Source: Methylicorpusculum sp. | GTDB taxonomy: Bacteria > Pseudomonadota > Gammaproteobacteria > Methylococcales > Methylomonadaceae | Reading direction: 5' to 3' | Assembly: GCF_030651835.1 (NCBI RefSeq) | Contig: NZ_JAUSBX010000063.1 | Coordinates: 1-64,000, forward strand | DNA: 64,000 nt | Made by a program: the position numbers and the translations under genes | Notes under the pieces: model-generated | What the model saw: only the letters and a program-made list of their open reading frames with translations | What the model was told of the DNA's origin: nothing | Databases searched by the model: none | In this document: positions 34,528-44,327 of the stretch, one piece after another | Layout of the letters: each line of letters starts with the position of its first letter | How positions within the stretch are numbered: position 1 is the stretch's first letter

Positions 34528-36762
34528 ATGAGGTGCATGACTAACTCATACGCAACTGAAGAGCCTATTTTTAAAATTGCTGTTTCAGTCCCGCTGTATC
34601 GCCTCTTTGATTATCGCGCGCCGGAAAATCTGGAATCTATAGACTTGAAGCCCGGTATCAGAGTCGAGGTTCCATTTGGAAAAGCATTAAAAGTTGGTGT
34701 CCTGGTTGAAATCGTTTGGCAGACCGATAGACCGTTAGAAAAACTCAAACGAATTGCCCGGATCATAGACGACGTTCCGTTATTGTCCGGCCTAGATTTA
34801 CAGCTGTTGCATTGGGCCGGCAATTATTATCATCATTCCATCGGCGAGGTTATTGCCGCCGCTTTTCCTGTGGGATTAAGGAACGGGAAACCTGCAAAAT
34901 CAGGACAGGAAAAACGCTATGGCTTGACTTCGGCCGGTCGGAATTTGGAGCCTTCCGCGCTTAAACGCGCGCATAAACAACGTTTATTACTGGAAAAATT
35001 CCAGGCATCGCCCAACAGTTTATCCGAATCGGATTTGTCTGAAACCGAAGGTCACTGGCGCCTTTTATTGAAGAGTCTACTGGAAAAGCAGCTGGTATTT
35101 ATTGACGAAAACAGCGCGCCGGTTGACCGCGCCGCTTTGCTGCAAGCTCCGGAATTACTGCCCAATCCGGCCCAGCAGTCGGCGATTGATGCGATCAGAG
35201 GCGCATTGGGAGAATTCCGGGTATTTCTGCTGGAAGGCGTCACCGGCAGCGGAAAGACCGAAGTGTACATGCAGATCATTCGATCAGTGCTTGAATCAGG
35301 ACGCCAGGTGCTGATTCTGCTGCCTGAAATCAGCTTGACACCGCAATTGGAACACCGTTTCAGACAACGCTTTGCCTGCCCGGTTGCCGTCACTCATTCG
35401 AAACTGACCAACCAGCAGCGTCAAACCGCCTGGTTATCCATGCAGACAGGCAAAGCATCCATCCTGCTAGGTACGCGCTCGGCCTTACTGACACCACTTA
35501 AATCACCCGGCTTGATCATTCTGGATGAAGAGCATGACGCCTCTTTCAAACAGCAGGAGGGCTTTCGTTTTTCAGCGCGTGATATTGCCGTCATGCGGGC
35601 AAAACTTTTACATGTACCCGTTGTTTTGGGCTCGGCGACGCCTTCGCTGGAGAGTTATTTCAATGTTGCCCAGCAGCGTTATACGCTGCTGCATTTATCG
35701 CAAAGAGCCGGAGTCGCGGTTGCTCCTGCCTGCCATCTGCTGGATATACGTAATAAAAAACTGAATGGCGGCCTGTCAGAACCGCTGATCAGTGAAATTA
35801 GCGCGACGCTGGCCAGACAGGAACAAGTACTGATTTTTCTAAACCGCCGAGGCTTTGCTCCGACCTTGATTTGTCACGCGTGTGGCTGGGTTGCACGATG
35901 TAAACGCTGTGAAGCAAACTTGGTCGTTCATATGGATCAGCGTGTGTTGCGCTGTCACCATTGCGGCCATGAACAGCCGTTACACCATCAGTGCCCTGCC
36001 TGCAAAGCCGTCGATGTGATGCCTTTAGGCTTGGGAACTGAACGCGTGGAGCATGTCCTGCCCGATTTGTTTCCGGGTAAAGCCATCATCCGTCTGGATA
36101 GGGACACGACACAGCGAAAAGGCGTTTGGGAGCAGTATATTGACAAGATCAACCGAAATCAGATCGATATCATTATCGGCACGCAAATGCTCGCAAAAGG
36201 CCATCATTTTCCAAATGTCACGCTGGTCGTTTTGCTGGATGCCGATAGCGGTTTATTCAGTATTGATTTTCGAGCCACCGAGCGCTTGGCGCAGCTGATT
36301 GTTCAGGTTGCCGGACGCGCAGGCCGCGCAGAAAAGCCGGGTAAAGTCATTTTGCAGACCAGACACCCCGAACACCCTCTCCTGCTCACCTTGCTGAATG
36401 AACAATACGGCAATTTTGTTACTGCAACCTTGAATGAACGCCGGGCAGCCGGTCTTCCTCCCTATAGCTTTCAGGCTTTATTAAGAGTCGAGTCAAATCA
36501 ACCTGAGCAGACCACACAGTTTTTCGAATCAGTTGCCAAAATCATTCATCAAACGGCCGATAAAAGCCTGCAAGTGCTAGGGCCAGTCCCTGCGCCGTTG
36601 GCGAGAAAGGCGGGACGCTACCGTTATCAATTATTGTTTCAAAGCGCACAACGAAAACCATTGCACCGGTTTTTGGACACTTTTTTGCCCGCACTGGAAA
36701 AGCTTGCCAGTGCCAGAAAAGTTCGCTGGTCAATTGATGTTGACCCGATTGACCTTTATTAA
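34528..36762 (+). CDS. priA: Primosomal replication-restart helicase PriA
   Basis: The 744-residue 3'-to-5' DNA helicase reloads the replisome at stalled forks. It has the N-terminal DNA-binding domain (VSVPLYRLFDYRAPE), Walker A GVTGSGKTEVY, DEEHD, and GSATPSLES. A zinc-binding cysteine array follows (CHACGWVARCKRC, CHHCGHEQPLHHQCPAC), then the helicase motif QMLAKGHHFPNV and QVAGRAGRA. All are intact. An alternative ATG at 34537 would shorten the protein by three residues. Two clover-like palindromes follow downstream. Confidence 0.97.
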   Translation: MRCMTNSYATEEPIFKIAVSVPLYRLFDYRAPENLESIDLKPGIRVEVPFGKALKVGVLVEIVWQTDRPLEKLKRIARIIDDVPLLSGLDLQLLHWAGNYYHHSIGEVIAAAFPVGLRNGKPAKSGQEKRYGLTSAGRNLEPSALKRAHKQRLLLEKFQASPNSLSESDLSETEGHWRLLLKSLLEKQLVFIDENSAPVDRAALLQAPELLPNPAQQSAIDAIRGALGEFRVFLLEGVTGSGKTEVYMQIIRSVLESGRQVLILLPEISLTPQLEHRFRQRFACPVAVTHSKLTNQQRQTAWLSMQTGKASILLGTRSALLTPLKSPGLIILDEEHDASFKQQEGFRFSARDIAVMRAKLLHVPVVLGSATPSLESYFNVAQQRYTLLHLSQRAGVAVAPACHLLDIRNKKLNGGLSEPLISEISATLARQEQVLIFLNRRGFAPTLICHACGWVARCKRCEANLVVHMDQRVLRCHHCGHEQPLHHQCPACKAVDVMPLGLGTERVEHVLPDLFPGKAIIRLDRDTTQRKGVWEQYIDKINRNQIDIIIGTQMLAKGHHFPNVTLVVLLDADSGLFSIDFRATERLAQLIVQVAGRAGRAEKPGKVILQTRHPEHPLLLTLLNEQYGNFVTATLNERRAAGLPPYSFQALLRVESNQPEQTTQFFESVAKIIHQTADKSLQVLGPVPAPLARKAGRYRYQLLFQSAQRKPLHRFLDTFLPALEKLASARKVRWSIDVDPIDLY

Positions 36763-36845
36763 AAATGCCGGCTATAAACGCAGTCTTGTGAGCTGGCTTT
36801 ATAGCCATGACAGCAACTCCATGTTTGAACTTTTATGCGGCTTGA

Positions 36846-36950
36846 GGGAAGGCGAAAGCCTTGCGAGGAAGGCCTTAGACCCATCGATGGGGGCTTGACG
36901 GCAGCATCCCTATCCCTGGTGCCGACATCCCCGCAAAGCTTACGCCTCCC
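36846..36950. repeat. Clover-like palindrome, shared core, copy 3
   Basis: Arms 36846-36868 and 36929-36950 pair with one single-base gap. The core has CCATCGATGG and GGGGGCTTGACGGCAGCATCC, the latter shared with the copies at 10.9, 14.6 and 37.1 kb, although the second inner hairpin (around 36900-36923) is degenerate here. It lies in a 495-bp gene-free gap after priA. Confidence 0.7.
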
Positions 36951-37010
36951 CTTTTTTATCATCAAACGGGGAATTACTGATTGCCATTATGCTTGCAAGT
37001 AGGTTGCTGA

Positions 37011-37174
37011 CAGCAATTCTCAGTTTGATCTTTTCTGCGTCATTTTAGGCTGGGAAAAGCCTTTTAAGGATCGCCGTAAACCCTTCCATGGGGGCTTGAC
37101 AGCAGCATCCCTGCAGCCGACATCCTCAAAAAGCTTCCCCCAGCCCTTTTTTTTGTTCAAATTGAGAATTGCTG
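37011..37174. repeat. Clover-like palindrome, shared core, copy 4
   Basis: Outer CAGCAATTCTCA (37011-37022) pairs with TGAGAATTGCTG (37162-37173). Inner arms 37048-37070 and 37123-37145 (GGCTGGGAAAAGCCTTT... against GGCTGGGGGAAGCTTTT...) pair well. The core shares the CCATGGGGGCTTGAC and CAGCATCCCTGC segments. It resembles copy 2 including its outer arms, but in the opposite orientation. It lies upstream of argS. Confidence 0.75.
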
Positions 37175-37257
37175 GGGTTGCTGATGTTTGAATGGATAAT
37201 CAACGGTCTTTAGTGGATAATAATTCGTTATTTTTGACTTAGAGCAACAAAGCCGTA

Positions 37258-39018
37258 ATGAAACAAAAATTAGAGGCGCTGATTCTCACTGCTGTTGATA
37301 CGTTAAAAAATGAAGGCGTAATTGACGCGGGAATAACTCCCAAAATTACTATAGAAAACTCTCGAGATTTGCAGCATGGGGATTTCGCAACCAATGTCGC
37401 CCTGGTCCTTGCAAAACCTGCCAAATCAAACCCCAGGGCATTAGCCGAAAAGATTGTTGCCGCTTTGCCCAAAGATGAACTGGTGTCACGCATTGAAATA
37501 GCGGGACCTGGATTTATCAATTTTTTTATTAACCCCGATGCCCAATTTCAAATTGTCAGTCAAATCCTGGATCAGGGTGCCAAGTTCGGGCTGAGCCAGA
37601 CAGGTGCAGGCCAAAAAGTGCAGGTTGAGTTTGTCTCCGCCAATCCCACAGGACCTTTGCACGTTGGTCATGGACGGGGCGCCGCTTATGGATCGGTGGT
37701 CGCCGATTTGCTTGAAGCGGCGGGATTTACCGTGCATAGGGAATACTATGTGAATGATGCAGGAAGGCAGATGGATATTCTGGCAACCAGCATCTGGTTG
37801 CGCTATCTGGCTGAATGCGGCGAAGTGGTCCCTTTTCCGACTAACGGTTACCGGGGTGAATATGTGCGTGAAATCGCCGGGGATATTCACAAGTCTGCGG
37901 GTAATGATTATCGCAGACCGGCTGAACTTATAGTTGAAGATATTCCACCCGATGAACCCCAAGGCGGTGATAAGGAAACGCATATTGATGCACTGATCGC
38001 CCGGGCTAAAACCTTGTTAGGCGTTAGCCTTTATGAGGATTTTTTCCAAATTGGGCTCAAAACCATATTGCAGGATATTCGCCAGGATTTGGCAGAATTT
38101 GGCGTGAATTATCAGGAATGGTTTTCCGAACGCTCGCTGATGGAAAGCGGTGCGGTCGAAGAGGCTCTGGATCGTTTACGGCAAGCCGGTTATCTTTACG
38201 AGCAGGACGGCGCAACCTGGTTTGCCTCCAGCCGTTTAGGCGATGAAAAAGACCGCGTTGTGATTCGTGATAATGGCCAGATGACTTATTTTGCCTCCGA
38301 CATTGCCTATCACATGAACAAGCTGGATAGAGGTTACGATAAAATTGTCAACATCTGGGGCGCCGATCACCATGGCTACATTCCCAGAGTTAAAGCGTCG
38401 ATTGAAGCTTTAGGCGCGGATGCGTCAAAATTGACGGTGTTGCTGGTTCAATTTGCCGTGTTGTACCGGGGCGAAGAAAAAGTGCAAATGTCCACACGCT
38501 CCGGTGAGTTTGTCACATTAAGACAGTTGCGTAACGAAGTTGGACAGGACGCCGCCCGCTTTTTCTATGTCATGCGCCGCTCAGAGCAGCATATGGATTT
38601 TGACCTTAAACTGGCCACCTCCAAATCCAATGAAAACCCCGTTTACTATGTTCAATATGCCTACGCACGGGTTTGCAGTGTGCTGAGGCAGCTGGATGAA
38701 AAAAACTGGGAACGGGACATTACGCTGGGTATGGATAATCTGAATTGTCTGCGTGAAGAGCATGAGATGGCGCTATTAACCACGCTGGCGCGTTATCCTG
38801 AGGTATTGGAACGCTCGGCGCTGATGTACGAACCGCATCAACTAGTCCATTATTTACGGGATTTGGCGACTGAATTCCATACTTACTACAATGCCCACCA
38901 ATTTTTGGTTGAAGACCCGGTTATTCGTAACGCCAGACTCAATTTAATTTGCGCAGTCAAGCAGGTACTGTCTAATGGTTTGCTACTATTAAAAATTAAT
39001 ACGCCAGAGGCCATGTAA
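37258..39018 (+). CDS. argS: Arginyl-tRNA synthetase
   Basis: The 586-residue class I synthetase has the N-terminal additional domain. The HIGH-equivalent is HVGHGRG in [19 protein letters not shown], and GADHHGYI and [13 protein letters not shown] follow. The DALR anticodon-binding domain (about 460-586: [17 protein letters not shown] and [19 protein letters not shown]) completes it. The length is normal. Its final TAA overlaps the ATG of the SPOR gene (TAATG), the usual argS-SPOR pairing. Confidence 0.97.
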   Translation: MKQKLEALILTAVDTLKNEGVIDAGITPKITIENSRDLQHGDFATNVALVLAKPAKSNPRALAEKIVAALPKDELVSRIEIAGPGFINFFINPDAQFQIVSQILDQGAKFGLSQTGAGQKVQVEFVSANPTGPLHVGHGRGAAYGSVVADLLEAAGFTVHREYYVNDAGRQMDILATSIWLRYLAECGEVVPFPTNGYRGEYVREIAGDIHKSAGNDYRRPAELIVEDIPPDEPQGGDKETHIDALIARAKTLLGVSLYEDFFQIGLKTILQDIRQDLAEFGVNYQEWFSERSLMESGAVEEALDRLRQAGYLYEQDGATWFASSRLGDEKDRVVIRDNGQMTYFASDIAYHMNKLDRGYDKIVNIWGADHHGYIPRVKASIEALGADASKLTVLLVQFAVLYRGEEKVQMSTRSGEFVTLRQLRNEVGQDAARFFYVMRRSEQHMDFDLKLATSKSNENPVYYVQYAYARVCSVLRQLDEKNWERDITLGMDNLNCLREEHEMALLTTLARYPEVLERSALMYEPHQLVHYLRDLATEFHTYYNAHQFLVEDPVIRNARLNLICAVKQVLSNGLLLLKINTPEAM

Positions 39019-39614
39019 TGTCCAGAGATTATAAAAACCGGGGGAGGGGCAGAGTCGTCAAAAAGGCGCCGTCTGCGATTGCCGGCTGGAAATGGGTGGC
39101 GATAGCGGGAATCATCGGCGCGTTCGGCATTTTTTTATTTTCTCTTAAAGACAATAAAACGGATCAAACCGCTGAGCAACCAGCACTTAACACTGCAGAA
39201 CCCAAGACTCAAATCGCCCAAACCAAACCGGTGGCGCAAAAACCAAAACCGGTTGAAGAAAAAAAAGCCGAAGAGCCTCATTTTGATTTTTACACTATTT
39301 TGCCGGCAAAAGAGGTGGTTATACCCGAATATGAAATCAAAACGCGGGTTAGAGAAGAGCGCGTCGGCAAGGCAAAAGAGTCCAAATATACCTTACAGGC
39401 AGGATCGTTTCGGGATTTTGCCGATGCAGACCGGTTGCGGGCAAAACTGGCGCTAATGGGACTGGTCGCCCGGGTTGAAAAAGCCAAAGTCGGCGATGTG
39501 ATTTGGAACCGGGTAAAACTGGGTCCTTACGAACAAATGAGCAGTGTCACAACCATCAAGGACCGCCTCAAGAAAAATGGCATTGATGCCATGGTAACAG
39601 AAGGCGGACGCTAG
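39018..39614 (+). CDS. SPOR-domain cell-division protein (FtsN-like)
   Basis: The 198-residue bitopic membrane protein has a basic cytoplasmic N-terminus (RDYKNRGRGRVVKKAP) and one membrane helix (about 27-45). A Pro/Lys/Glu-rich periplasmic linker leads to a C-terminal SPOR domain (about 125-198: YTLQAGSFRDFADADRLRAKL). SPOR domains bind septal peptidoglycan stripped of peptides. The location behind argS and the size suggest the FtsN-like protein of this lineage, but FtsN identity is not proven. It is translationally coupled to argS by TAATG. Confidence 0.88.
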   Translation: MSRDYKNRGRGRVVKKAPSAIAGWKWVAIAGIIGAFGIFLFSLKDNKTDQTAEQPALNTAEPKTQIAQTKPVAQKPKPVEEKKAEEPHFDFYTILPAKEVVIPEYEIKTRVREERVGKAKESKYTLQAGSFRDFADADRLRAKLALMGLVARVEKAKVGDVIWNRVKLGPYEQMSSVTTIKDRLKKNGIDAMVTEGGR

Positions 39615-39638
39615 ATTTCATGCTCCATGAGGTAAACA

Positions 39639-39953
39639 ATGAGCTTTTATAAACATCATCTGTTTTTTTGTACCAACCAACGAGAAAACGGCGCCGCCTG
39701 TTGTGCCGACTTTAACGCGCAAGAGCTGCGCGATTATGCCAAAGAGCAGGTCAAGGCATTAAAGCTGAGCGGACCCAAAAAATGCCGGGTCAACAATGCC
39801 GGCTGTTTGGACCGTTGCGCTCAAGGTCCTGTGCTTGTGGTTTACCCGGAAGGCGTTTGGTACAAATACAGCAGTAAAACCGATATCGACGAAATCATTA
39901 CGGAACATCTGCAAAAAGGCCACATTGTTGAAAGGCTTTTAATTGATCAATAA
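39639..39953 (+). CDS. Thioredoxin-like 2Fe-2S ferredoxin
   Basis: The 104-residue protein contains the four-cysteine pattern of thioredoxin-like 2Fe-2S ferredoxins: FFCTNQRENGAACC in the N-terminal half and CRVNNAGCLDRCAQGP in the second. The C-terminal part (VLVVYPEGVWYKYSS) completes the thioredoxin-like fold. It is probably a soluble cytoplasmic electron carrier, with the partner unknown. The gene begins 24 bp after the SPOR gene and may belong to the argS transcript. Confidence 0.88.
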   Translation: MSFYKHHLFFCTNQRENGAACCADFNAQELRDYAKEQVKALKLSGPKKCRVNNAGCLDRCAQGPVLVVYPEGVWYKYSSKTDIDEIITEHLQKGHIVERLLIDQ

Positions 39954-40071
39954 ATGTGACAAAAGATGCCTAGCGCTTTAATCTGGTTCAAATTGCCTTA
40001 AGTTGCACGCTGATTAACGATTCCGGTAAAGAGCCAAGAAACGGCTACACTTTCTCCTGTTGCAACCTGTT

Positions 40072-40107
40072 ACTCTTAACACTTGAATCAAACGTTAAGA
40101 GTTTGAT
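40072..40107 (+). promoter_or_regulatory. Mutually exclusive hairpins upstream of rmlA
   Basis: ACTCTTAAC (40072-40080) pairs perfectly with GTTAAGAGT (40094-40102). ATCAAAC (40087-40093) pairs perfectly with GTTTGAT (40101-40107). The two stems overlap and cannot form together as drawn. Alternatively the sequence is a protein-binding palindrome. It lies 42 bp before the rmlA start. Confidence 0.4.
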
Positions 40108-40148
40108 CCGCTTCGAAAACGAATTCCTATTTTAGAGAGATTAGCACC

Positions 40149-41039
40149 ATGAAAGGTATTATTCTGGCAGGGGGCACCGGCACTCGGCTCTATCCGATCA
40201 CAAAAGGCGTTAGTAAACAGTTAATGCCTATTTACGACAAGCCGATGATTTATTATCCGCTTTCTGTGCTGATGCTGGCGGGCATCACCGAAGTGTTGAT
40301 CATCTCTACGCCGCATGATTTACCGCTTTTTCAAGCTTTATTGGGTAGTGGCGAAGAAATCGGCATGACCTTCAGTTATAAAGTTCAGCCCTCACCCGAC
40401 GGACTTGCTCAAGCATTTATACTGGGCGAAGAATTTATTGGTTCCGATAGCGTATGCATGGTGTTGGGGGACAATATTTTTTACGGTCACGGCTTGAGTA
40501 AAATGCTGGGCAGAGCGATTTCCCATGTTGAAGAACGGCAGAAAGCAACGGTATTCGGCTACTATGTCAAAGACCCCGAACGTTATGGCGTTGCCGAGTT
40601 TGATAGCGATGGTGACGTTCAAAGTATCGAAGAGAAACCCGCGCAACCGAAAAGCAATTATGCCGTCGTCGGACTTTATTTTTATCCGAACAATGTTGTC
40701 GATATCGTCAAAACGCTTAAACCTTCCGCTCGAGGTGAGCTCGAAATTACCGGCTTAAATCAGCTTTACCTTGACCAAGGCAACCTTAAAGTGGAACTGA
40801 TGGGACGCGGTTTTGCCTGGCTCGATACCGGTACCCATGAATCCTTGATGGAAGCTTCCAATTTCATACAAACCATAGAAAACCGGCAAGGTTTGAAAGT
40901 GGCGTGTATTGAGGAAATCGCTTATGAACAAGGTTATATTTCCAAAGAACAATTGCTCGAACTGGCGCAACCGCTTAAAAAGAACCAATACGGTCAATAT
41001 TTGATTCATCGAGCCAGTCAAGGGAGGATTGTGAAATGA
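40149..41039 (+). CDS. rfbA: Glucose-1-phosphate thymidylyltransferase
   Basis: The 296-residue nucleotidyltransferase makes dTDP-glucose, the first step of dTDP-L-rhamnose synthesis. Motifs include [43 protein letters not shown] and [19 protein letters not shown]. The length is normal. It overlaps rfbC by 4 bp (ATGA). Possible alternative leader hairpins lie just upstream. Confidence 0.97.
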   Translation: MKGIILAGGTGTRLYPITKGVSKQLMPIYDKPMIYYPLSVLMLAGITEVLIISTPHDLPLFQALLGSGEEIGMTFSYKVQPSPDGLAQAFILGEEFIGSDSVCMVLGDNIFYGHGLSKMLGRAISHVEERQKATVFGYYVKDPERYGVAEFDSDGDVQSIEEKPAQPKSNYAVVGLYFYPNNVVDIVKTLKPSARGELEITGLNQLYLDQGNLKVELMGRGFAWLDTGTHESLMEASNFIQTIENRQGLKVACIEEIAYEQGYISKEQLLELAQPLKKNQYGQYLIHRASQGRIVK

Positions 41040-41608
41040 AGTTTAGCGTAACCGCATTACCTGACGTTGTTATCATTGAACCACAAATTTTCGGCGACCA
41101 CAGAGGCTACTTTATTGAGACCTTCCGGCAGGACAAACTGGATGACTTTCTAGGTTATAAAATCAACTTCGTACAGGACAATGAGTCCAAATCGGGCGTC
41201 GGCGTTCTGAGAGGCCTGCATTATCAGCTGCCACCGGCGGCGCAAACCAAACTGGTCAGAGTTATCCAAGGAAAAGTGCTGGATGTAGCCGTCGACATCA
41301 GAAAAGGCAGCCCCAGCTTTGGGCAGCATGTAGCCGTCGAGTTATCCGGTGACAATAAGCGCCAGATGCTGGTTCCTCGGGGGTTTGCCCACGGTTTTGT
41401 GGTGCTGGAGGAAGATACGGTCTTTGCTTATAAAGTCGATAACTACTATTCGCCGGAAAATGACAGAGGCATAGCTTTTGACGACCAGGCGTTAGGCATC
41501 AACTGGCAGATTAAAAAAGACCGGCTCCAACTATCAGCTAAAGATACCCGGCAACCGCTGCTCAATGACGCGGAAGTATTTGAATACGGTGGTTCATTGT
41601 ATGACTAA
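41036..41608 (+). CDS. rfbC: dTDP-4-dehydrorhamnose 3,5-epimerase
   Basis: The 190-residue cupin-fold epimerase carries the catalytic His in RGLHYQ and substrate-binding segments [10 protein letters not shown] and [27 protein letters not shown]. The length is normal. It acts on the 4-keto-6-deoxyglucose intermediate that RmlB would produce, but rmlB is not in this cluster. It overlaps rfbA by 4 bp and rfbD by 8 bp. Confidence 0.97.
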   Translation: MKFSVTALPDVVIIEPQIFGDHRGYFIETFRQDKLDDFLGYKINFVQDNESKSGVGVLRGLHYQLPPAAQTKLVRVIQGKVLDVAVDIRKGSPSFGQHVAVELSGDNKRQMLVPRGFAHGFVVLEEDTVFAYKVDNYYSPENDRGIAFDDQALGINWQIKKDRLQLSAKDTRQPLLNDAEVFEYGGSLYD

Positions 41609-42479
41609 AACGTTGCTAGTAACCGGCGCACAGGGTCAACTGGGCAGTGAACTTCGTTTGTTAAGCCCTAAACACCCTGACTTATCGTTTACGTTTATCG
41701 GCAGAGACGATATTGATTTGAGTCAGCCTGAAGCTATCCAGGCCTATTTCAAAGACAAAACCTTTGATGTCATCATCAATTGTGCCGCCTACACGGCTGT
41801 CGATAAAGCCGAATCAGAACCGGCTCTGGCAAAGTCGATCAATGCCGATGCCGTCGAAGTCCTGGCAAGCATCGCCAAAGAAAAAAATAGCGCCATCATC
41901 CATATTTCTACCGATTATGTTTTTGACGGTAAAAATTACCGGCCTTACCTCGAAACCGATAAGACTGATCCTCAAAGCGTTTACGGGCAAACCAAGTTGG
42001 AGGGTGAACAGGCCTTGCAGAACATTAATCCGCCCAAATCCCTCATCATCAGAACTTCCTGGGTTTATTCCAGTTTTGGCACTAATTTTGTCAAAACCAT
42101 GCTGCGCCTCGGTAAAGAAAGGGAATCGCTGGGTGTTATTTTCGATCAGGTTGGTACACCCACGTATGCCCGCGATTTAGCGCATGCGATTTTAACCCTC
42201 GTCGTAAATCCGCAACTTTACGCGCTGACTGCCACCGAAATTGTCCATTACAGCAATGAAGGTGTGTGCAGTTGGTATGATTTTGCCACAACCCTATTTG
42301 AACTTTCCGGTCAGACCTGTCAGGTCAATCCTATCGAAACCAAAGACTACCCCACCCCCGCCACGCGGCCCCATTACAGCTTGCTCAACAAAACAAAGAT
42401 AAAGCAGCAATTTGGCATTTCAATTCCTTACTGGAAAGAGAGTCTGGCTGAATGTTTGAGTCTTCTGAAACCGTCTTGA
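41601..42479 (+). CDS. rfbD: dTDP-4-dehydrorhamnose reductase
   Basis: The product of about 292 residues is a Rossmann-fold reductase completing dTDP-L-rhamnose. It has VTGAQGQLGSEL near the N-terminus, NCAAYTAVDKAE, STDYVFDG, the YxxxK pair in VYGQTKLEGE and RTSWVYSSFGTNFVKTML. ATG 41601 is chosen over 41565, which would lie well within rfbC and precede the nucleotide-binding strand. The gene order A-C-D lacks rmlB. It converges on folE2. Confidence 0.96.
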   Translation: MTKTLLVTGAQGQLGSELRLLSPKHPDLSFTFIGRDDIDLSQPEAIQAYFKDKTFDVIINCAAYTAVDKAESEPALAKSINADAVEVLASIAKEKNSAIIHISTDYVFDGKNYRPYLETDKTDPQSVYGQTKLEGEQALQNINPPKSLIIRTSWVYSSFGTNFVKTMLRLGKERESLGVIFDQVGTPTYARDLAHAILTLVVNPQLYALTATEIVHYSNEGVCSWYDFATTLFELSGQTCQVNPIETKDYPTPATRPHYSLLNKTKIKQQFGISIPYWKESLAECLSLLKPS

Positions 42480-42528
42480 TGATCATGAGGATGCTTTTAT
42501 AACCCCGAATGATGAGGGTCACAATTAT

Positions 42529-43335
42529 TTAAGCCTGCCTTTTGTCCCGCTCAATCAGCGCATAGGCTGAGTGATTGTGGATAGACTCGAAATTTTCCGA
42601 TTCGACGACATAAGCGCTGATGCGAGGCTCTGCATCCAGGCGGCTTGCCACATCCCGCACCATGTCTTCGACAAATTTGGGATTATCGTAGGCATACTCG
42701 GTGACGTATTTTTCATCGGGCCGTTTTAGCAACCCATAGATCTGACAAGAAGCTTCCTGTTCAACCAATTCTATCAACTCCTCCAGCCAAACAAAATCTT
42801 CAATCAGTACCGTTAAGGTGACATGTGAGCGCTGATTGTGGGCGCCCCGATCCGAAATGGTTTTGGAACAAGGACAGAGGCTGGTCACCGGCACGATCAC
42901 TTTGATCCGTGTCTGTATTTGAGTGCCGGTAATTTCGCCGATCAGACTGACCTGATAATCGAGCAAACTGCGCACCCCGCTGACCGGTGCGGCTTTGTCG
43001 ATAAAAAACGGAAAGCGCATTTCGATATAGCCTGATTCGGCATCCAGCCGTTCCGTCATTTCCGTCAACATCTGCCGGAACGAGGCGACGCTGATTTCCC
43101 GGTCATGCTGATTGAGTATCTCAACAAAACGCGACATGTGAGTGCCTTTAAAATCATGCGGCAAATTGACATACATATCGAATACAGCAATCGTATGCTG
43201 CTCGCCTTCTGCACGGTCTTTAACCCGAACCGGATGGCGAATAGCCTTGATACCGACTTTATCAATGGCAATGCGTCTTGCATCGGGAATGCCCTGCACA
43301 TCTTTTAACAGGGATTTAGGCATAATCTGATTCAT
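42529..43335 (-). CDS. folE2: GTP cyclohydrolase FolE2 (type IB)
   Basis: The 268-residue enzyme makes dihydroneopterin triphosphate, the entry to folate and, in these organisms probably, methanopterin-type pterins. It belongs to the FolE2 family with [22 protein letters not shown], containing the metal-ligand cysteine. FolE2 works with metals other than Zn and is classically induced in zinc shortage to replace FolE. It is the last gene of the Zur-linked unit, 20 bp after a COG0523 gene, which supports that role. The length is normal and a dedicated promoter is not visible. Confidence 0.95.
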   Translation of the reverse strand: MNQIMPKSLLKDVQGIPDARRIAIDKVGIKAIRHPVRVKDRAEGEQHTIAVFDMYVNLPHDFKGTHMSRFVEILNQHDREISVASFRQMLTEMTERLDAESGYIEMRFPFFIDKAAPVSGVRSLLDYQVSLIGEITGTQIQTRIKVIVPVTSLCPCSKTISDRGAHNQRSHVTLTVLIEDFVWLEELIELVEQEASCQIYGLLKRPDEKYVTEYAYDNPKFVEDMVRDVASRLDAEPRISAYVVESENFESIHNHSAYALIERDKRQA

Positions 43336-43355
43336 CTTTTCATCCAGGTTTAAGT

Positions 43356-44327
43356 CTAAGGCGTTTGCTCTCGCAGCCGAGACATGATTTCTTCGGCCAA
43401 ACCTTTAATTTCGCCGGTCGTAATGAGTACCAAACGCCCCCGGTTGCCGGTTTCAGCGCGATTTGGCAGCGGAACGGGTGGAAACAGTCTTCCGGTGATG
43501 CCATGCACGGCCAAAGGCTGGCTGTGTTCAAGAGTAAACACAACCCCTTTAAGCCTGACAATGTGTTCGCGATGCTCGTTCAGCAAATTTTCCAGCACGG
43601 TTTGCAGGCGTGGCCAGGCCATCGGATGATCAAAATGCAGGGAGATACTGCTAAAGCCGTGATCGGGTCCATCAATGGCAGCAAGTGAGTCGACCGCCCG
43701 AAATTTGCTGCCAAAATTGAGCAGCGCTTCCGGGTCAAATCCGCCATTGACAACCTCCAGACGTGGCGTTGCCGGGGCCAATTCATTGAGTCTGTCCTGT
43801 AAGCGCAGGATCTGTTCAGAATTAGCCAGGTCAGTTTGCGTGATCACCAGTTTATCCGCCCAGGTTATCTGAGCCTGGGCCTCGGGAAACCGGTTCAGAT
43901 AATCATCGGCGGCAATGGCCGAAACAGTCGCGATCATGCCTTGATAATGGTATTTGGTCGATAGCCAGCGTTCATTCAACAAGGTATCGAGAATAGGTTC
44001 AGGACTGGCGACACCGCTGGTTTCGATAAAAATCCGGCTGAACGGTTTATCGGATTTGCCATCCCAGGCCATGCGCAGGTTTTTAAGCAACGGCGCCAGC
44101 GCCCCCCGCACCTGACAGCATAGGCAACCGCCCGATAAGGTGGTCAATGGAATATTGCGTTCCTTGATGAGTTGTTGATCGATGGGCGTCGCACCAAACT
44201 CGTTGATAATAACGGCAGAATGCGGCTGATGTTGCAGTAAGCGGTTCAATAGCGTCGTTTTACCGCTACCCAGAAAGCCGCTGAGCACCACTACAGGTAT
44301 GCGTTCGACGTTTTTTGACTTGATCAT
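43356..44327 (-). CDS. COG0523 metal-chaperone GTPase (first of three)
   Basis: The product of about 323 residues is a CobW/COG0523 G3E GTPase with Walker [11 protein letters not shown] and the metal-binding [10 protein letters not shown] (CXCC). Switch segments [12 protein letters not shown] and a guanine-specificity TQTD-like loop precede a C-terminal CobW domain. Such proteins are proposed to insert scarce zinc or other metals into clients. ATG 44327 is preferred since it overlaps the fhcA stop (ATGA); an upstream in-frame ATG lies at 44357. It lies directly between fhcA and folE2. Confidence 0.93.
   Translation of the reverse strand: MIKSKNVERIPVVVLSGFLGSGKTTLLNRLLQHQPHSAVIINEFGATPIDQQLIKERNIPLTTLSGGCLCCQVRGALAPLLKNLRMAWDGKSDKPFSRIFIETSGVASPEPILDTLLNERWLSTKYHYQGMIATVSAIAADDYLNRFPEAQAQITWADKLVITQTDLANSEQILRLQDRLNELAPATPRLEVVNGGFDPEALLNFGSKFRAVDSLAAIDGPDHGFSSISLHFDHPMAWPRLQTVLENLLNEHREHIVRLKGVVFTLEHSQPLAVHGITGRLFPPVPLPNRAETGNRGRLVLITTGEIKGLAEEIMSRLREQTP

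Noticed and set aside
36763-37257. Genes in the priA-argS gap
   Set aside because: Apparent short frames only follow the two palindromic repeats and have no coding features.
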